The position numbers and the translations under genes were made by a program. Positions 23,520 through 33,310 of a stretch of DNA of 51,927 nucleotides are shown here, in pieces. Where the stretch lies: assembly GCA_945904015.1 (NCBI GenBank), contig CAMDPK010000027.1:1-51927 (forward strand), written 5' to 3'. How positions within the stretch are numbered: the stretch's first letter is position 1; every line of letters begins with the position of its first letter. The notes below the pieces were generated by a model that was not told the DNA's origin, searched no databases, and was given only the letters and a program-made list of their open reading frames with translations. The DNA comes from Candidatus Kuenenia stuttgartensis (lineage in GTDB: Bacteria > Planctomycetota > Planctomycetia > Planctomycetales > Planctomycetaceae).

Positions 23520-24524
23520 ATGCCTGAACTTCGCAAGGATCCGATCACCGGCCGCTGGGTCATCATTGCGCCCGATCGAGCCAAACGGCCGACCGACTAT
23601 CAGACCTCTCCGAAGCCTGCCGCCGAAGAATTCTGCCCGTTTTGCGAGGGGAACGAATCGGCCTGCCCGAACGAGATTCTCTCGTATCGCAATCACGGCT
23701 CGGTTCCGAATCAGCGCGGCTGGCGAGTCCGTTGCGTTCCGAACAAATTCCCGGCGCTGAAGATCGAGGGTCAGTTCGAGAGCCGCGGCATCGGCATGTA
23801 CGATGTCATGCACGGCATCGGCGCTCATGAAGTCATCATCGACTGCCCGCACCACGAGACTCGGTTCGCGAATCTCCCGCCGAGCAACATTCGCGAAGTG
23901 CTCTGGATGTATCACGACCGGCTCGTGGACCTCAAACGAGACAAGCGGTTGGTCCATCCGATGGTCTTCAAGAACGAAGGAGCCGCCGCCGGAGCATCAT
24001 TGGAACACGCTCATTCGCAGTTGATCGTGACGCCTGTAGTGCCGATTCAGGTTGCGGAAGAGATGCGGGGTGCCAAGGAGTTTTTCGGTTGGCGAGGCAG
24101 GTGCATCTACTGCGATATGATCCGCCAGGAACTGGACGACGCGCATCGAATCGTGCTCGACTCCCCGAACTTCGTGGTATTCTGCCCGTTCGCCAGCCGG
24201 TTCCCGTTCGAGACTTGGATCCTTCCGAAGCGGCACTCCAGCCACTACGAAACGGTCCAGGAAGCGGACGTGGACGAGCTGTCTCACGTCCTGAAGACCA
24301 CACTCCAAAAGCTGGAAGTCGCGCTCGACAACCCGCCGTACAACTACATCCTGCACACTGCACCGTTTCACGCCGACAACTTTGATTTGAAGTCGTACCA
24401 CTGGCACCTCGAAATCATCCCGCGCCTGACCGGCGTGGCCGGCTTCGAGTGGGGCAGCGGCTTCTACATCAACTCGGTCCCGCCGGAAGAGGCGGGGGAG
24501 TTTTTGCGGCGGACAGAGATTTGA
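23520..24524 (+). CDS. galT: Galactose-1-phosphate uridylyltransferase
   Basis: This 334-residue HIT-superfamily enzyme of the Leloir pathway swaps UMP between UDP-glucose and galactose 1-phosphate. The N-terminal block [20 protein letters not shown] is characteristic. CPFC (Cys39, Cys42) provides zinc ligands, and the active site is LEHAHSQ, with His165 the uridylylated nucleophile and Gln167 the conserved Gln. The first position after His is Ala where Pro is common (HPH), a variation seen in bacterial group members. A second HIT-like half includes CIYCDMI and YHWHLEIIP. It begins 88 bp after the glucose dehydrogenase gene and is followed by repeat H2. Confidence 0.92.
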   Translation: MPELRKDPITGRWVIIAPDRAKRPTDYQTSPKPAAEEFCPFCEGNESACPNEILSYRNHGSVPNQRGWRVRCVPNKFPALKIEGQFESRGIGMYDVMHGIGAHEVIIDCPHHETRFANLPPSNIREVLWMYHDRLVDLKRDKRLVHPMVFKNEGAAAGASLEHAHSQLIVTPVVPIQVAEEMRGAKEFFGWRGRCIYCDMIRQELDDAHRIVLDSPNFVVFCPFASRFPFETWILPKRHSSHYETVQEADVDELSHVLKTTLQKLEVALDNPPYNYILHTAPFHADNFDLKSYHWHLEIIPRLTGVAGFEWGSGFYINSVPPEEAGEFLRRTEI

Positions 24525-24534
24525 GGAAAGAAGG

Positions 24535-24702
24535 GAATTGCAAATTGAAAGTTGCAAATTGCAAATTGCAAATTGGTCGGACAGGAACAATGTCCGCAAT
24601 CAGTCGGCGTCAGACGAAAGCTCATTGGATGTCGTCCGTTAGCACCCCCCGCTACCTTGCCTTCAACTTGCAATTTGCAATTTGCAATTTGCAATTTGCA
24701 AT
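24535..24702. repeat. Element H2: inverted pair of 7-bp tandem-repeat tracts
   Basis: The left tract (24535-24575) contains GCAAATT-type heptads, and the right tract (24665-24702) carries TTGCAAT heptads in the opposite sense. They flank about 90 bp of unique sequence. The layout matches H1 near 10.9 kb, and the spacer sequences are unrelated. It fills the galT-GH57 gap. Confidence 0.86.
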
Positions 24703-24732
24703 GCCCTGCCGCCCGGAAGAAGGGATGCTTCC

Positions 24733-26946
24733 ATGACCCACCCGATTCGACTTTCACTTGTCTTCCACAACCATCAGCCGATCGGCAACTTCGAAGGAGT
24801 CTTCGAGGCCGCCTATCAAGACAGCTACGCGCCGTTTCTCGAAGTGCTCCGCGAGTATCCCGACATCAAGGTTGTGATCCACAACTCCGGCAGTCTGCTG
24901 GAGTGGCTGGTCACCGCGCACCCGGAATACATCGAGGGACTGAAAGAACTCGCTCAGCGCGGACAGATCGAAATCCTCGGCGGGCCGTTCTACGAGCCAA
25001 TCCTGGCGTGCATCCCGCGCCGCGATCGAGTCGGCCAGATGAAGCTTTACGCCGATTACCTCGAAGGTCTCTTCGGCCAGCCGATCCGCGGCATGTGGGT
25101 GCCGGAGCGTGTTTGGGAACAGAACTTCGCGTCCGACATCGCGTCGGCGGGGATCGAATTCACGGTGCTCGACGACACGCACTTCCGCAACGCGGGGCTG
25201 TCTCCGGAGCAACTCTTCGGGCACTACCTCACCGAGGACGAAGGCCAACTGCTGACGATCTTCCCGATCGCCGAGCGGCTGCGATACACGATCCCGTGGG
25301 AAGACCCGCAAGCGAGCATCGACTTTCTGCGCGACCTCGCGGCCAAGAATCCGAACGCGATCGCCGTCTGCGGTGACGACGGAGAAAAGTTCGGCGTCTG
25401 GCCCGGCACTCACGATCTCGTCTTCAATCGCGGCTGGCTGCGACGATTCTTCGACACGCTGCGAGCCAACAGCGATTGGGTGAAGACCACGACGCTCAGC
25501 GAGTGCATCGACAACGTGCCGCCGGTTGGCCGCTGCTTCCTGCCGGACAGCAGTTACCGCGAGATGACCGAATGGGTCTTGCCGCCAGAGCGTCAATTGT
25601 CGCTCGACGCGCTCAACAAAAAGCACGTCGCCAACCCAGAATGGCCGGAAATCAAGCAATTCATTCGCGGTGGTTTCTGGCGCAACTTCCGCTCGAAGTA
25701 TTCCGAGTCCAATGAGATGTACGCGCGAGCGTTGCAGGTCAGCAGCCGGTTGGAAGAACTGACACGCCTCGACTCGCGGCGAGAGCATCACGACCGATTG
25801 GCCGAAGCTCGCTCCGAGCTGTATCGCGGGCAATGCAACTGTCCGTACTGGCACGGCTCGTTCGGCGGGCTGTACCTTCCGCACCTGCGGAACGCAATTT
25901 ACCAGCACCTCATCTCCGCCGACAACATCCTCGAAGAGGTTGCCGGCCAACTCGGCTCGGCCAATCACAACGGCAGCGGCCCGTGGGTGCGGATCGACTC
26001 GGACGATTTCGATTTCGACGCCCGCAAAGAAATCCGTTTGGCGAGTGACCGACTTGTCGCGTTTGTCGCTCCCGCTCGCGGCGGACATTTGTACGAGCTT
26101 GACCTGCGCAGCATCCGCCACAATTTGTTGGCAACGCTCGATCGCCGCTTCGAGCCGTATCACGAGAAGATCAAGCAAGCTGCACTCGACCGGTCGCTGC
26201 AATCGGGCATCGGCGGAGTCGATCCCAGCGGCGGCGTGAAGTTCAAACAGCCCAACCTCGACCAAAAGCTGATCTACGACACAACACCTCGGAAGAGTCT
26301 CGTCGATCACTTCCTCGCCGAAGGCACAACTCTGGACGACTTCCAGCGCGGTCACGGCGAAATTGGTGATTTTGCGTTGGGCGCGTATCAGTCCTTGCTG
26401 CGCCGCTCGTCGGAACGAGTCGAGGCCGTTCTCACGCGAATCGGCCGAGTCGGTCAGCATCAGGTCAAACTGACAAAGCGGTTCGCGCTCAACGCGGGCG
26501 GCGGTACGACTCTTGAGATTTTGTACGTTCTGGAAGGCTTGCCGCCCAATGAGCCACTCAATTTCGCCGTGGAACTCAACTTTGCCGGCATGGCCGCCGA
26601 GGCCAATGACCGCTACTTCTACGACGCTGCCGGCCGTCGACTTGGTCAACTGCAAACAGTTCTCGACTTGCCGGAGACCAACCGCCTTGGCCTCGTCGAC
26701 GAGTGGCTCGGGCTCGACGTCGCGATTGAACTTTCCGAACCTGCGGCGCTGTGGGCCTTCCCGATCCAGACTGTCAGCAACTCCGAAGGTGGCTTCGAGA
26801 CCGTCCATCAAAGCTGTGCCGTCGTCCCGCATTGGCGAGTCCTCGCCGACGCTGACGGTACTTGGGGCGTGGAGATCACGCTGTCACTCGACACCTCTGC
26901 GGCACAAGCCCGCGTGCTCGCGAAGTCCACTGTTGTCACGGCGTAG
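24733..26946 (+). CDS. Glycoside hydrolase family 57 (4-alpha-glucanotransferase / alpha-amylase type)
   Basis: This 737-residue protein has the conserved GH57 regions in order: HNHQP (residues 12-16), ILGGPFYEP (81-89), GMWVPERVWEQ (120-130; Glu125 is the expected nucleophile) and CGDDGEKFGVWP (213-224; an Asp here is the expected acid/base). The catalytic barrel is followed by the DUF1925-like helical segment and a C-terminal DUF1926-like beta-sandwich (about 440-737). This domain set is that of Thermococcus-type 4-alpha-glucanotransferases, acting on maltodextrins or glycogen in the cytoplasm; there is no signal peptide. An in-frame Met 17 codons upstream translates repeat H2 and was rejected. 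A long antisense frame across the gene is a shadow. Confidence 0.9.
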   Translation: MTHPIRLSLVFHNHQPIGNFEGVFEAAYQDSYAPFLEVLREYPDIKVVIHNSGSLLEWLVTAHPEYIEGLKELAQRGQIEILGGPFYEPILACIPRRDRVGQMKLYADYLEGLFGQPIRGMWVPERVWEQNFASDIASAGIEFTVLDDTHFRNAGLSPEQLFGHYLTEDEGQLLTIFPIAERLRYTIPWEDPQASIDFLRDLAAKNPNAIAVCGDDGEKFGVWPGTHDLVFNRGWLRRFFDTLRANSDWVKTTTLSECIDNVPPVGRCFLPDSSYREMTEWVLPPERQLSLDALNKKHVANPEWPEIKQFIRGGFWRNFRSKYSESNEMYARALQVSSRLEELTRLDSRREHHDRLAEARSELYRGQCNCPYWHGSFGGLYLPHLRNAIYQHLISADNILEEVAGQLGSANHNGSGPWVRIDSDDFDFDARKEIRLASDRLVAFVAPARGGHLYELDLRSIRHNLLATLDRRFEPYHEKIKQAALDRSLQSGIGGVDPSGGVKFKQPNLDQKLIYDTTPRKSLVDHFLAEGTTLDDFQRGHGEIGDFALGAYQSLLRRSSERVEAVLTRIGRVGQHQVKLTKRFALNAGGGTTLEILYVLEGLPPNEPLNFAVELNFAGMAAEANDRYFYDAAGRRLGQLQTVLDLPETNRLGLVDEWLGLDVAIELSEPAALWAFPIQTVSNSEGGFETVHQSCAVVPHWRVLADADGTWGVEITLSLDTSAAQARVLAKSTVVTA

Positions 26947-27065
26947 TCCGATCGGCGTTCGCGAAATTGGCATTTCTGAATTCTGGCTGAGGCTCGCCAG
27001 ATGACGGTCGAGTCGTTCAAAATGACCAGCCGCGTTCGAGAATCATTCACGCTTGGGAGTTCGCC

Positions 27066-30000
27066 GTGTGCTGTCACGTTCGACGAGTCTGTCGTCTCTT
27101 CCTGCTGATCGCGTCGTGTGCCGTGTCAGACAGCATCGCTGCTGAGCCGGTCTCCTTCGACGTCCTCGGCACCGAATACGCTCGCGACATCAAGCCGGTG
27201 CTCAAGCAGTTCTGCCTGAATTGCCATTCGACGGAGAAGCAGGAAGGCGACCTCGACCTCGAGCGGTTCGCCGTTTTGGCCGATGTGCGAAAGTCTCCAC
27301 GCGTTTGGCAGAAGGTGGTCGAGATGCTCGACACCAACGAAATGCCGCCGAAGGAGTCGAAACCACAGCCCTCCGCCGCACAGAAAAAGCAACTGCGCGG
27401 CTGGGTCGAGCGATACCTCAATTCCGAAGCGTTCGCCAGCGCGGGCGATCCGGGACCGGTGGTTCTGCGACGGCTCAGCAACGCCGAATACACCTTCACG
27501 ATCCGCGATCTGACCGGCGTTGAGCTGAGTCCCGCGAAAGAATTCCCCTCCGACGGCGCTGCGGGCGAGGGCTTCACGAACACCGGCAATGCGCTCGTCA
27601 TGTCCCCTGCCCTGCTGACGAAGTACTTCGATGCGGGCAAAGACATCGCTCAATACGCCGTGTTGCTGCCGGACGGAATTCGGTTCTCGCCGTCGCAGAA
27701 TCGCAGCGACTGGACCAACGACACGCTCGCGCGGATTCGCGACCTCTACCGCGATTTTTCCGATGCCGGCGGCGGCACACAGGTCAACTTGCAAGGCATC
27801 GTCTTCGACACGAATAACGGCGGACGGCTGGCCGTCGAAAAATATCTGACGGCAACGCTCGTCGAGCGAGAAGCCATTCAATCCGGCAAAAAGTCCATCG
27901 CCGATGTCGCGAAGACGCACGGGCTGAACGCGAAGTACCTCGGCATTCTCTGGAAGACTTTGAACGACAAAGAACCGTCGTTGCTGCTCGACTCGTTGCG
28001 CCGCCCGTGGCGAGCGGCCAAAGCCGACGGCTCGGCACCGCTCACGGCGGAGGTCGCGCGCTGGCAGCAAGCATTGTGGCGGTTCACGAGTGTCGGGCAC
28101 ATCGGCAAAGTCGGCGGCCCGACGGGTTGGCAAGAACCGGTGCTGCCGCTGACCGCGCGACATGACCTCAAAGTAAAACTGTCTGCGGCGCCGGATCAGA
28201 AAGAAATCACGCTGTATCTCGTCACGAGCGATGCGGGGGATGGCCGCGACAGCGACTTCGTCATTTGGGATCGCCCCCGATTTGTCGCCGCCGGACGACC
28301 GGACCTGTTGCTGCGCGACGTGCGTGACGTGAGCCGCCAACTGCTCGCGCGGCGCGAGAAACTTTTCGCGAGCACCGCTCAGTGCCTCGCTGCTGCGGCC
28401 GAAGCAGGCGAGTCGAAAGATCAATTGGAACTCGCACCACTCGCGCAGAAACACGGAGTCGAACCGGACGTGCTCGCGGCGTGGTTGGATTACCTCGGCA
28501 TCGGCACCGGCAGCGCGGTGAAAATCGACTCGCTGCTGACGCAGAAGGTCGCGACCTCGGCGGGCTACGACTTCGTGAAGGGCTGGGTCAGCGACAACGC
28601 GATGAGCGTCGTCGCGAACTCATCGGACCAGCACGTCCGCATTCCGGGCAACATGAAGCCGCACGGAGTCGCCGTGCATCCCGCGCCGACTCTGCAAGTC
28701 GCCATCGGTTGGCGTTGCCCCGTCGCGACGACGACGCGCATCGAGGCGAAGGTACAACACGCTCACCCTGAATGCGGCAACGGAGTCGCCTGGACGCTCG
28801 AACTGCGCCGAGGCAACACACGGCAACGGCTCGCGACCGGCATCTCGCAAGGTGCCAAAGTGATCGACGTCGGCCCCATCGAGAATATCTCGACCAAGCC
28901 CGGCGATTTGGTCGCACTCGTGATCGCCCCGCGCGACGGTAATCACTCGTGCGATCTCACGGCCGTCGATCTGACGCTCACGGCCGCTGACCGAAAATGG
29001 GATTTAGCCAAGGACGTCTCTCCCGACATCCTCGCCGGCAACCCGCACGCCGACAGCATCGGCAACGCGGGGGTCTGGCACTTCTACACCGAACCGACAA
29101 CCGGAAGCACCGGTATCGTCATCGTCGCCGGCTCGGTCCTGACGAAATGGCAATCGGCCGCGACCGCCGCCGACAAACAACGATTGGCAAACGACGTTCA
29201 GAAGCTGCTGGTCTCTGGCCCGCCCGAAATGAAAGACAGCCCGGATGCCGTGCTGTATCGCCAACTGGCATCACTCGGCGGCCCGCTGCTGAGTGCCTCG
29301 CGAAATTCACTGACCGCGAAGCCGACCGCCGCGCCGCAGGATTCTAATCAATCCGCGCTGGGCCTTGATCCGGCACTGTTCGGCAAGCATCCAAACGGTT
29401 CGGCTGTCGATGCTTCGAGTCTTTGCGTTCAAGCCCCAACCGTCATCGAAGTACGTGTGCCTGCTGATCTGGTCGAAGGCTGCGAATTCGTCGCCACCGG
29501 GGCGCTGCATCGCGAAACCGGAGCCGAAGGCAGCGTCCAACTGCAAGTGCTCCCCACGAAGCCGGAGCGATCCTCTGGCCTACTCCCGACGACGGCCACC
29601 GAAACCAATGCGAACGGTTTGTGGTCGTCGAACAATCGCGGCGTCGCGCACTCGACGCCGGTGGTCGTGAACGACGGCAGCGTCGCCCGTCGCCGGATGG
29701 AAGCAGCGTTTGACACGTTCCGCTCCCTGTTCCCGATCGCTCTGTGCTACACGAAGATCGTGCCGGTCGATGAGGTCGTCACGCTGACACATTTCTATCG
29801 CGAAGATGACCAATTGCAGCGGTTGATGCTCGATGAAGCTCAGACCACTCGCCTCAACACGCTGTGGGACGAATTGCGTTTCGTCAGTCTCGATCCTCTG
29901 ACGCAGGTCGATGCGCTGGAGCAACTGATTCAGTACGCGACGCAGGACGCCGATCCGAAAGTCTTCGAGCCGCTCCGAAAACCATTCGCCGAACGAGCGG

Positions 30001-31298
30001 CCGCATTCCGCAAAACGCTGGTCGACGCCGAGCCGAAACACATCGACGCGCTCATCGCGTTCGCCTCGCAAGCCTACCGACGCCCGCTGAAGGATTCGGA
30101 GATCACCCAACTTCGAGGCTTGTATCGCAAGCTGCGCGACCAAGAACTGCCACACGACGAGGCTTTCCAATTCACACTCGCACGAGTCTTCGTCTCGCCG
30201 GCATTTTTGTATCGACTCGAAAAAGCCGCATCGGGAACGGCGGCCGGACCGGTCTCAGATTGGGAACTCGCCAGCCGGTTGAGCTACTTTCTGTGGTCGT
30301 CGCAGCCCGATACGCAACTGCGACAAGCCGCTGCGTCCGGGCAGCTTCGCAATCCAGAAGTGCTCACCGCGCAAGCTCGGCGAATGCTGCAAGACGCTCG
30401 CGTCCGGCGACTGGCGACCGAGTTCGCCTGCCAATGGCTGCACATCTACGACTTCGACACGCTCGACGAGAAAAGCGAAAAGCACTTCCCGGAGTTCGCC
30501 GGCCTGCGCGGCGACATGTACGAGGAATCGATCCGCTTCTTCACCGACGCCTTTCAACGCGACGCCTCAGTGCTGAGCTTCTTCGACGCCGACCACACGT
30601 TCGTCAACGAACGGCTCGCGAAACTCTACGGAGTCGTGGGCATCACCGGAGCCGACTGGCAGCGTGTCAACGATCTCAAGCAGCACGGCCGCGGCGGGTT
30701 GCTGGGCATGGCCTCGACGCTCGCGAAGCAATCGGGAGCGTCCCGCACCAGCCCGATTCTGCGCGGCAATTGGGTGAGCGAAGTGCTGCTCGGCGAGAAA
30801 CTCCCCAAACCACCGAAAGGTGTTCCCCAACTTCCCGAAGATGAAACCGCGACCGAAGGCAAGACCGTTCGGGAACTCGTGGAACTACACAGCATCGACG
30901 AAAAGTGCATCAACTGCCATCAGCGAATTGATCCGTTCGGCTTCGCCCTGGAAGGCTTCGACGCCATCGGCCGTCGTCGCGACAAAGATCTCGGCAATCG
31001 ACCGATCGACACGAAAACGAAACTCCCCGACGGCACCGCCATCGACGGCCTGACGGGACTGCGCGATTATCTGCTGAAGTCCCGCCGCGACGCCGTCCTC
31101 CGCCAGTTCTGTCGCAAGTTGCTGGGCTATTCGCTGGGCCGAGGCATCCAACTCTCGGATGAACCGTTGCTCCAGGAGATGCAGCAGCAATTGCAAAAAC
31201 ACGACTACCGTTTCTCGGCCGCGGTCGAAACAATTCTCCGCAGCCGACAGTTCCGAGAAATTCGCGGCATTGACGCTCAGTTCGCCGAATCGCCGTAA
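27066..31298 (+). CDS. Giant DUF1587/DUF1592/DUF1588/DUF1585 cytochrome-domain protein, exported
   Basis: This 1410-residue protein has a GTG start (GGGAG upstream) and a signal peptide. An N-terminal cytochrome c-like domain carries CLNCHS (CXXCH at about residue 50) with a later MPPK. A DUF1587 block follows (LRRLSNAEYTFTIRDLTGVE). The C-terminal third holds DUF1595 (AYRRPLKDSEI), DUF1592 (about 1055-1180), DUF1588 with KCINCHQRIDPFGFALEGFD, and DUF1585 (FCRKLLGYSLGRGI). A second CXXCH is thus present. Typical members are 700-850 residues; here about 700 extra residues lie between DUF1587 and DUF1595, with beta-sandwich-like stretches. The function is unknown, possibly electron transfer coupled to polymer degradation. 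The DUF1552 gene follows by 27 bp. Confidence 0.84.
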   Translation: MCCHVRRVCRLFLLIASCAVSDSIAAEPVSFDVLGTEYARDIKPVLKQFCLNCHSTEKQEGDLDLERFAVLADVRKSPRVWQKVVEMLDTNEMPPKESKPQPSAAQKKQLRGWVERYLNSEAFASAGDPGPVVLRRLSNAEYTFTIRDLTGVELSPAKEFPSDGAAGEGFTNTGNALVMSPALLTKYFDAGKDIAQYAVLLPDGIRFSPSQNRSDWTNDTLARIRDLYRDFSDAGGGTQVNLQGIVFDTNNGGRLAVEKYLTATLVEREAIQSGKKSIADVAKTHGLNAKYLGILWKTLNDKEPSLLLDSLRRPWRAAKADGSAPLTAEVARWQQALWRFTSVGHIGKVGGPTGWQEPVLPLTARHDLKVKLSAAPDQKEITLYLVTSDAGDGRDSDFVIWDRPRFVAAGRPDLLLRDVRDVSRQLLARREKLFASTAQCLAAAAEAGESKDQLELAPLAQKHGVEPDVLAAWLDYLGIGTGSAVKIDSLLTQKVATSAGYDFVKGWVSDNAMSVVANSSDQHVRIPGNMKPHGVAVHPAPTLQVAIGWRCPVATTTRIEAKVQHAHPECGNGVAWTLELRRGNTRQRLATGISQGAKVIDVGPIENISTKPGDLVALVIAPRDGNHSCDLTAVDLTLTAADRKWDLAKDVSPDILAGNPHADSIGNAGVWHFYTEPTTGSTGIVIVAGSVLTKWQSAATAADKQRLANDVQKLLVSGPPEMKDSPDAVLYRQLASLGGPLLSASRNSLTAKPTAAPQDSNQSALGLDPALFGKHPNGSAVDASSLCVQAPTVIEVRVPADLVEGCEFVATGALHRETGAEGSVQLQVLPTKPERSSGLLPTTATETNANGLWSSNNRGVAHSTPVVVNDGSVARRRMEAAFDTFRSLFPIALCYTKIVPVDEVVTLTHFYREDDQLQRLMLDEAQTTRLNTLWDELRFVSLDPLTQVDALEQLIQYATQDADPKVFEPLRKPFAERAAAFRKTLVDAEPKHIDALIAFASQAYRRPLKDSEITQLRGLYRKLRDQELPHDEAFQFTLARVFVSPAFLYRLEKAASGTAAGPVSDWELASRLSYFLWSSQPDTQLRQAAASGQLRNPEVLTAQARRMLQDARVRRLATEFACQWLHIYDFDTLDEKSEKHFPEFAGLRGDMYEESIRFFTDAFQRDASVLSFFDADHTFVNERLAKLYGVVGITGADWQRVNDLKQHGRGGLLGMASTLAKQSGASRTSPILRGNWVSEVLLGEKLPKPPKGVPQLPEDETATEGKTVRELVELHSIDEKCINCHQRIDPFGFALEGFDAIGRRRDKDLGNRPIDTKTKLPDGTAIDGLTGLRDYLLKSRRDAVLRQFCRKLLGYSLGRGIQLSDEPLLQEMQQQLQKHDYRFSAAVETILRSRQFREIRGIDAQFAESP

Positions 31299-31325
31299 CC
31301 TGACTTCCACTCAACGAGGCCAATC

Positions 31326-32630
31326 ATGAATGATCACCAATTCTCACGTCGGACTTTTTTGCACGGCGTCGGCGTCACGATGGCGTTGCCGTGGATGGAA
31401 TCCCTGTCGGTTTGGGGCGATGACGCCAAGGCGGCGAAGACCGCGAGTCAGGCTCCCGTGCGACTGGCGGTGCTATTCTCCGGCAACGGCTTCCACAGCA
31501 CGGAGTGGTGGGCCAAGGGGGAAGGTGAGCAGATGGAACTCGGCAAGGTGCTCGCACCGTTGACCGATTTCCGCAAAAAGATGCTCTACATTCGCGGGCT
31601 GTTCAATGCCGAGGCGCTGAAGGGAAATATCCACAGCTCGATGACCGGCAACATCCTCTCCGGTGCCCCGCTGACGGCCGGTGGCGAGATTCGATCCGGC
31701 ACGAGCATCGACCAATTGATCGCTCAACGGCACGGTCGCTCGACCAAGGTGCCGAGCCTCGTGCTCGGCTGTGAGAAATCGAATCCGTCGGTCCACAAGA
31801 ATTACTCGATGATTTACAGCTCGCACATTTCATGGTCGTCGCCGACCACTCCGACGCCGCTGGAGTTGTATCCGTCGCTCGCCTTCGACCGACTTTTCAA
31901 AGACGAAGTGCAGCGCGGCGACAAGAGCGTGCTCGATGCGGTCCTCGCCGACGCCAGCGACGTGCGGAAGCAGATCAGCAAGTCGGATCAGCGGAAACTC
32001 GACGAGTACCTCGACTCCGTGCGCGAAGTCGAACAACGCATCGAACAGGCCGGCAAGCGCGGAGAGCTGCAAGGTTGGAAGCCGACGCTCGACAAGCCCA
32101 ACGTCCCGCGACCGGCCGACGGTATTCCGCAGGACATCTCAGAACACACGCGGCTGATGTGCGACATTTTGGTGCTCGGCTTTCAGACTGATACGACGCG
32201 TGTCTGCACGCTGAAACTCAACAACGATCACAGCTCGTTGCGGTTCCCGCATCTCAGCGTCGATTACATGATCCACCACCTGCTGTCGCATTCGGACACC
32301 GCCGACTGGCTGAAGGTGAATCAGTTCTTCATCGAGCAACTCGCCTACATCGCTCGCAAGCTGGACGCGATCCAAGAGGGGGAACGGACCGCGCTAGACA
32401 ACTCGATGATCATGTATTGCTCCAGCATGTTGACCGGCAGCCACGACGCGACGAAGTTGCCGGTCGTACTGCTCGGCGGTGCCGGCGGCCAAATCAAGAC
32501 TGGCCGAGTGCTCGACTATCTCGACAAGCCGAACCGCAAGATGTGCAGTCTGTACCTGTCTCTGCTCGACAAGGTCGGAGTGCCGCTGAAGAGCTTCGGT
32601 GACTCGGATGAACGGCTCGCCGAGGTCTAA
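31326..32630 (+). CDS. DUF1552 protein, Tat-exported
   Basis: This 434-residue protein begins with a twin-arginine signal (FSRRTFLHGVGVTMALPW). The body matches DUF1552 (LAVLFSGNGFHSTEWW, SSMTGNILSGAPLTAG, TSIDQLIAQRHG, HISWSSPTTPTPLELYPSLAFD, RLMCDILVLGFQTDTTRVCT). The family is related to the alkaline-phosphatase-like DUF1501 group, but no activity is established. It is nearly always encoded next to a DUF1592-type cytochrome-domain protein, as here, which suggests one exported complex. CGAGG precedes the ATG. The stop overlaps the stop of the convergent ABC ATPase gene by 4 bp, leaving no room for a separate terminator. Confidence 0.88.
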   Translation: MNDHQFSRRTFLHGVGVTMALPWMESLSVWGDDAKAAKTASQAPVRLAVLFSGNGFHSTEWWAKGEGEQMELGKVLAPLTDFRKKMLYIRGLFNAEALKGNIHSSMTGNILSGAPLTAGGEIRSGTSIDQLIAQRHGRSTKVPSLVLGCEKSNPSVHKNYSMIYSSHISWSSPTTPTPLELYPSLAFDRLFKDEVQRGDKSVLDAVLADASDVRKQISKSDQRKLDEYLDSVREVEQRIEQAGKRGELQGWKPTLDKPNVPRPADGIPQDISEHTRLMCDILVLGFQTDTTRVCTLKLNNDHSSLRFPHLSVDYMIHHLLSHSDTADWLKVNQFFIEQLAYIARKLDAIQEGERTALDNSMIMYCSSMLTGSHDATKLPVVLLGGAGGQIKTGRVLDYLDKPNRKMCSLYLSLLDKVGVPLKSFGDSDERLAEV

Positions 32631-33307
32631 CGATCCGTCGCCACCAGTCGCCCAGATTTGAGTCGGTGAACCGTCTCAGCGATCGCGAGCACTCGCGGAT
32701 CGTGCGACGAGAGGATGAGCGTCGTTCCCGCGGCATGTGTCTTTTTCAGAACGGCAATCAACTCGACAGCGGCAGCGTCATCGAGATTTGAAGTCGGCTC
32801 GTCGGCGAGGATCACCTCCGGACGACCGGCCAGTGCGCGGGCAATCGACACGCGCTGCTGTTCGCCACCACTGAGTTCATACGGTCGTTCGTAGGTCTTG
32901 TCGGGCAATCCCAATTCGCCCAGCAGCGACTGAGCCAGCTTCAGCCGCTCGACGGTCGACATTCCACGCGGGATCAGCGGATAGGTGATGTTCTCCCAAA
33001 CCGCCAGCGAAGGAATGAGCGCGAAGTCCTGAAAGATGAAGCCCATCTTCCGACGGATTCGAGTCAACTCCGCATCGGAGTCGCTGCGGAGATCGCGCCC
33101 CTGAAAGAGAACCTGCCCGTGGCTCGGCCGCTCCAAAGCCCCCAGCAGCGCCAGCAACGTTGTCTTGCCCGATCCCGAGGGGCCAGTGAACGCGACACAA
33201 CTTCCAACTTCCACGCACAGCGAAACATCGTCCAGCGCGCGAACCTCCGCCCGAGTTCCAGGTCGGTGAATCTTGGTAACGTTTTGAGTTTCCAACAGCA
33301 CGGTCAT
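32627..33307 (-). CDS. ABC transporter ATP-binding protein (LolD/MacB type)
   Basis: This 226-residue ATPase has Walker A GPSGSGKTT (42-50), Q-loop FQDF, signature LSGGEQQR (145-152), Walker B VILADE (165-170) and the H-loop His202 in SSHDPRV. The sequence type is the LolD/MacB/FtsE group that drives FtsX-like permeases. These are mechanotransmission machines acting on envelope substrates rather than classical importers. The permease gene directly upstream (3-bp gap) is its expected partner. It is the last gene of the probable six-gene operon starting near 38.4 kb. Confidence 0.93.
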   Translation of the reverse strand: MTVLLETQNVTKIHRPGTRAEVRALDDVSLCVEVGSCVAFTGPSGSGKTTLLALLGALERPSHGQVLFQGRDLRSDSDAELTRIRRKMGFIFQDFALIPSLAVWENITYPLIPRGMSTVERLKLAQSLLGELGLPDKTYERPYELSGGEQQRVSIARALAGRPEVILADEPTSNLDDAAAVELIAVLKKTHAAGTTLILSSHDPRVLAIAETVHRLKSGRLVATDR

Positions 33308-33310
33308 CGG

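Noticed and set aside
24754-26832. 692-codon open frame antisense to the GH57 gene
   Set aside because: It is a shadow of high-GC codon use. The plus-strand frame carries all GH57 motifs, and the antisense protein has no recognisable domain.
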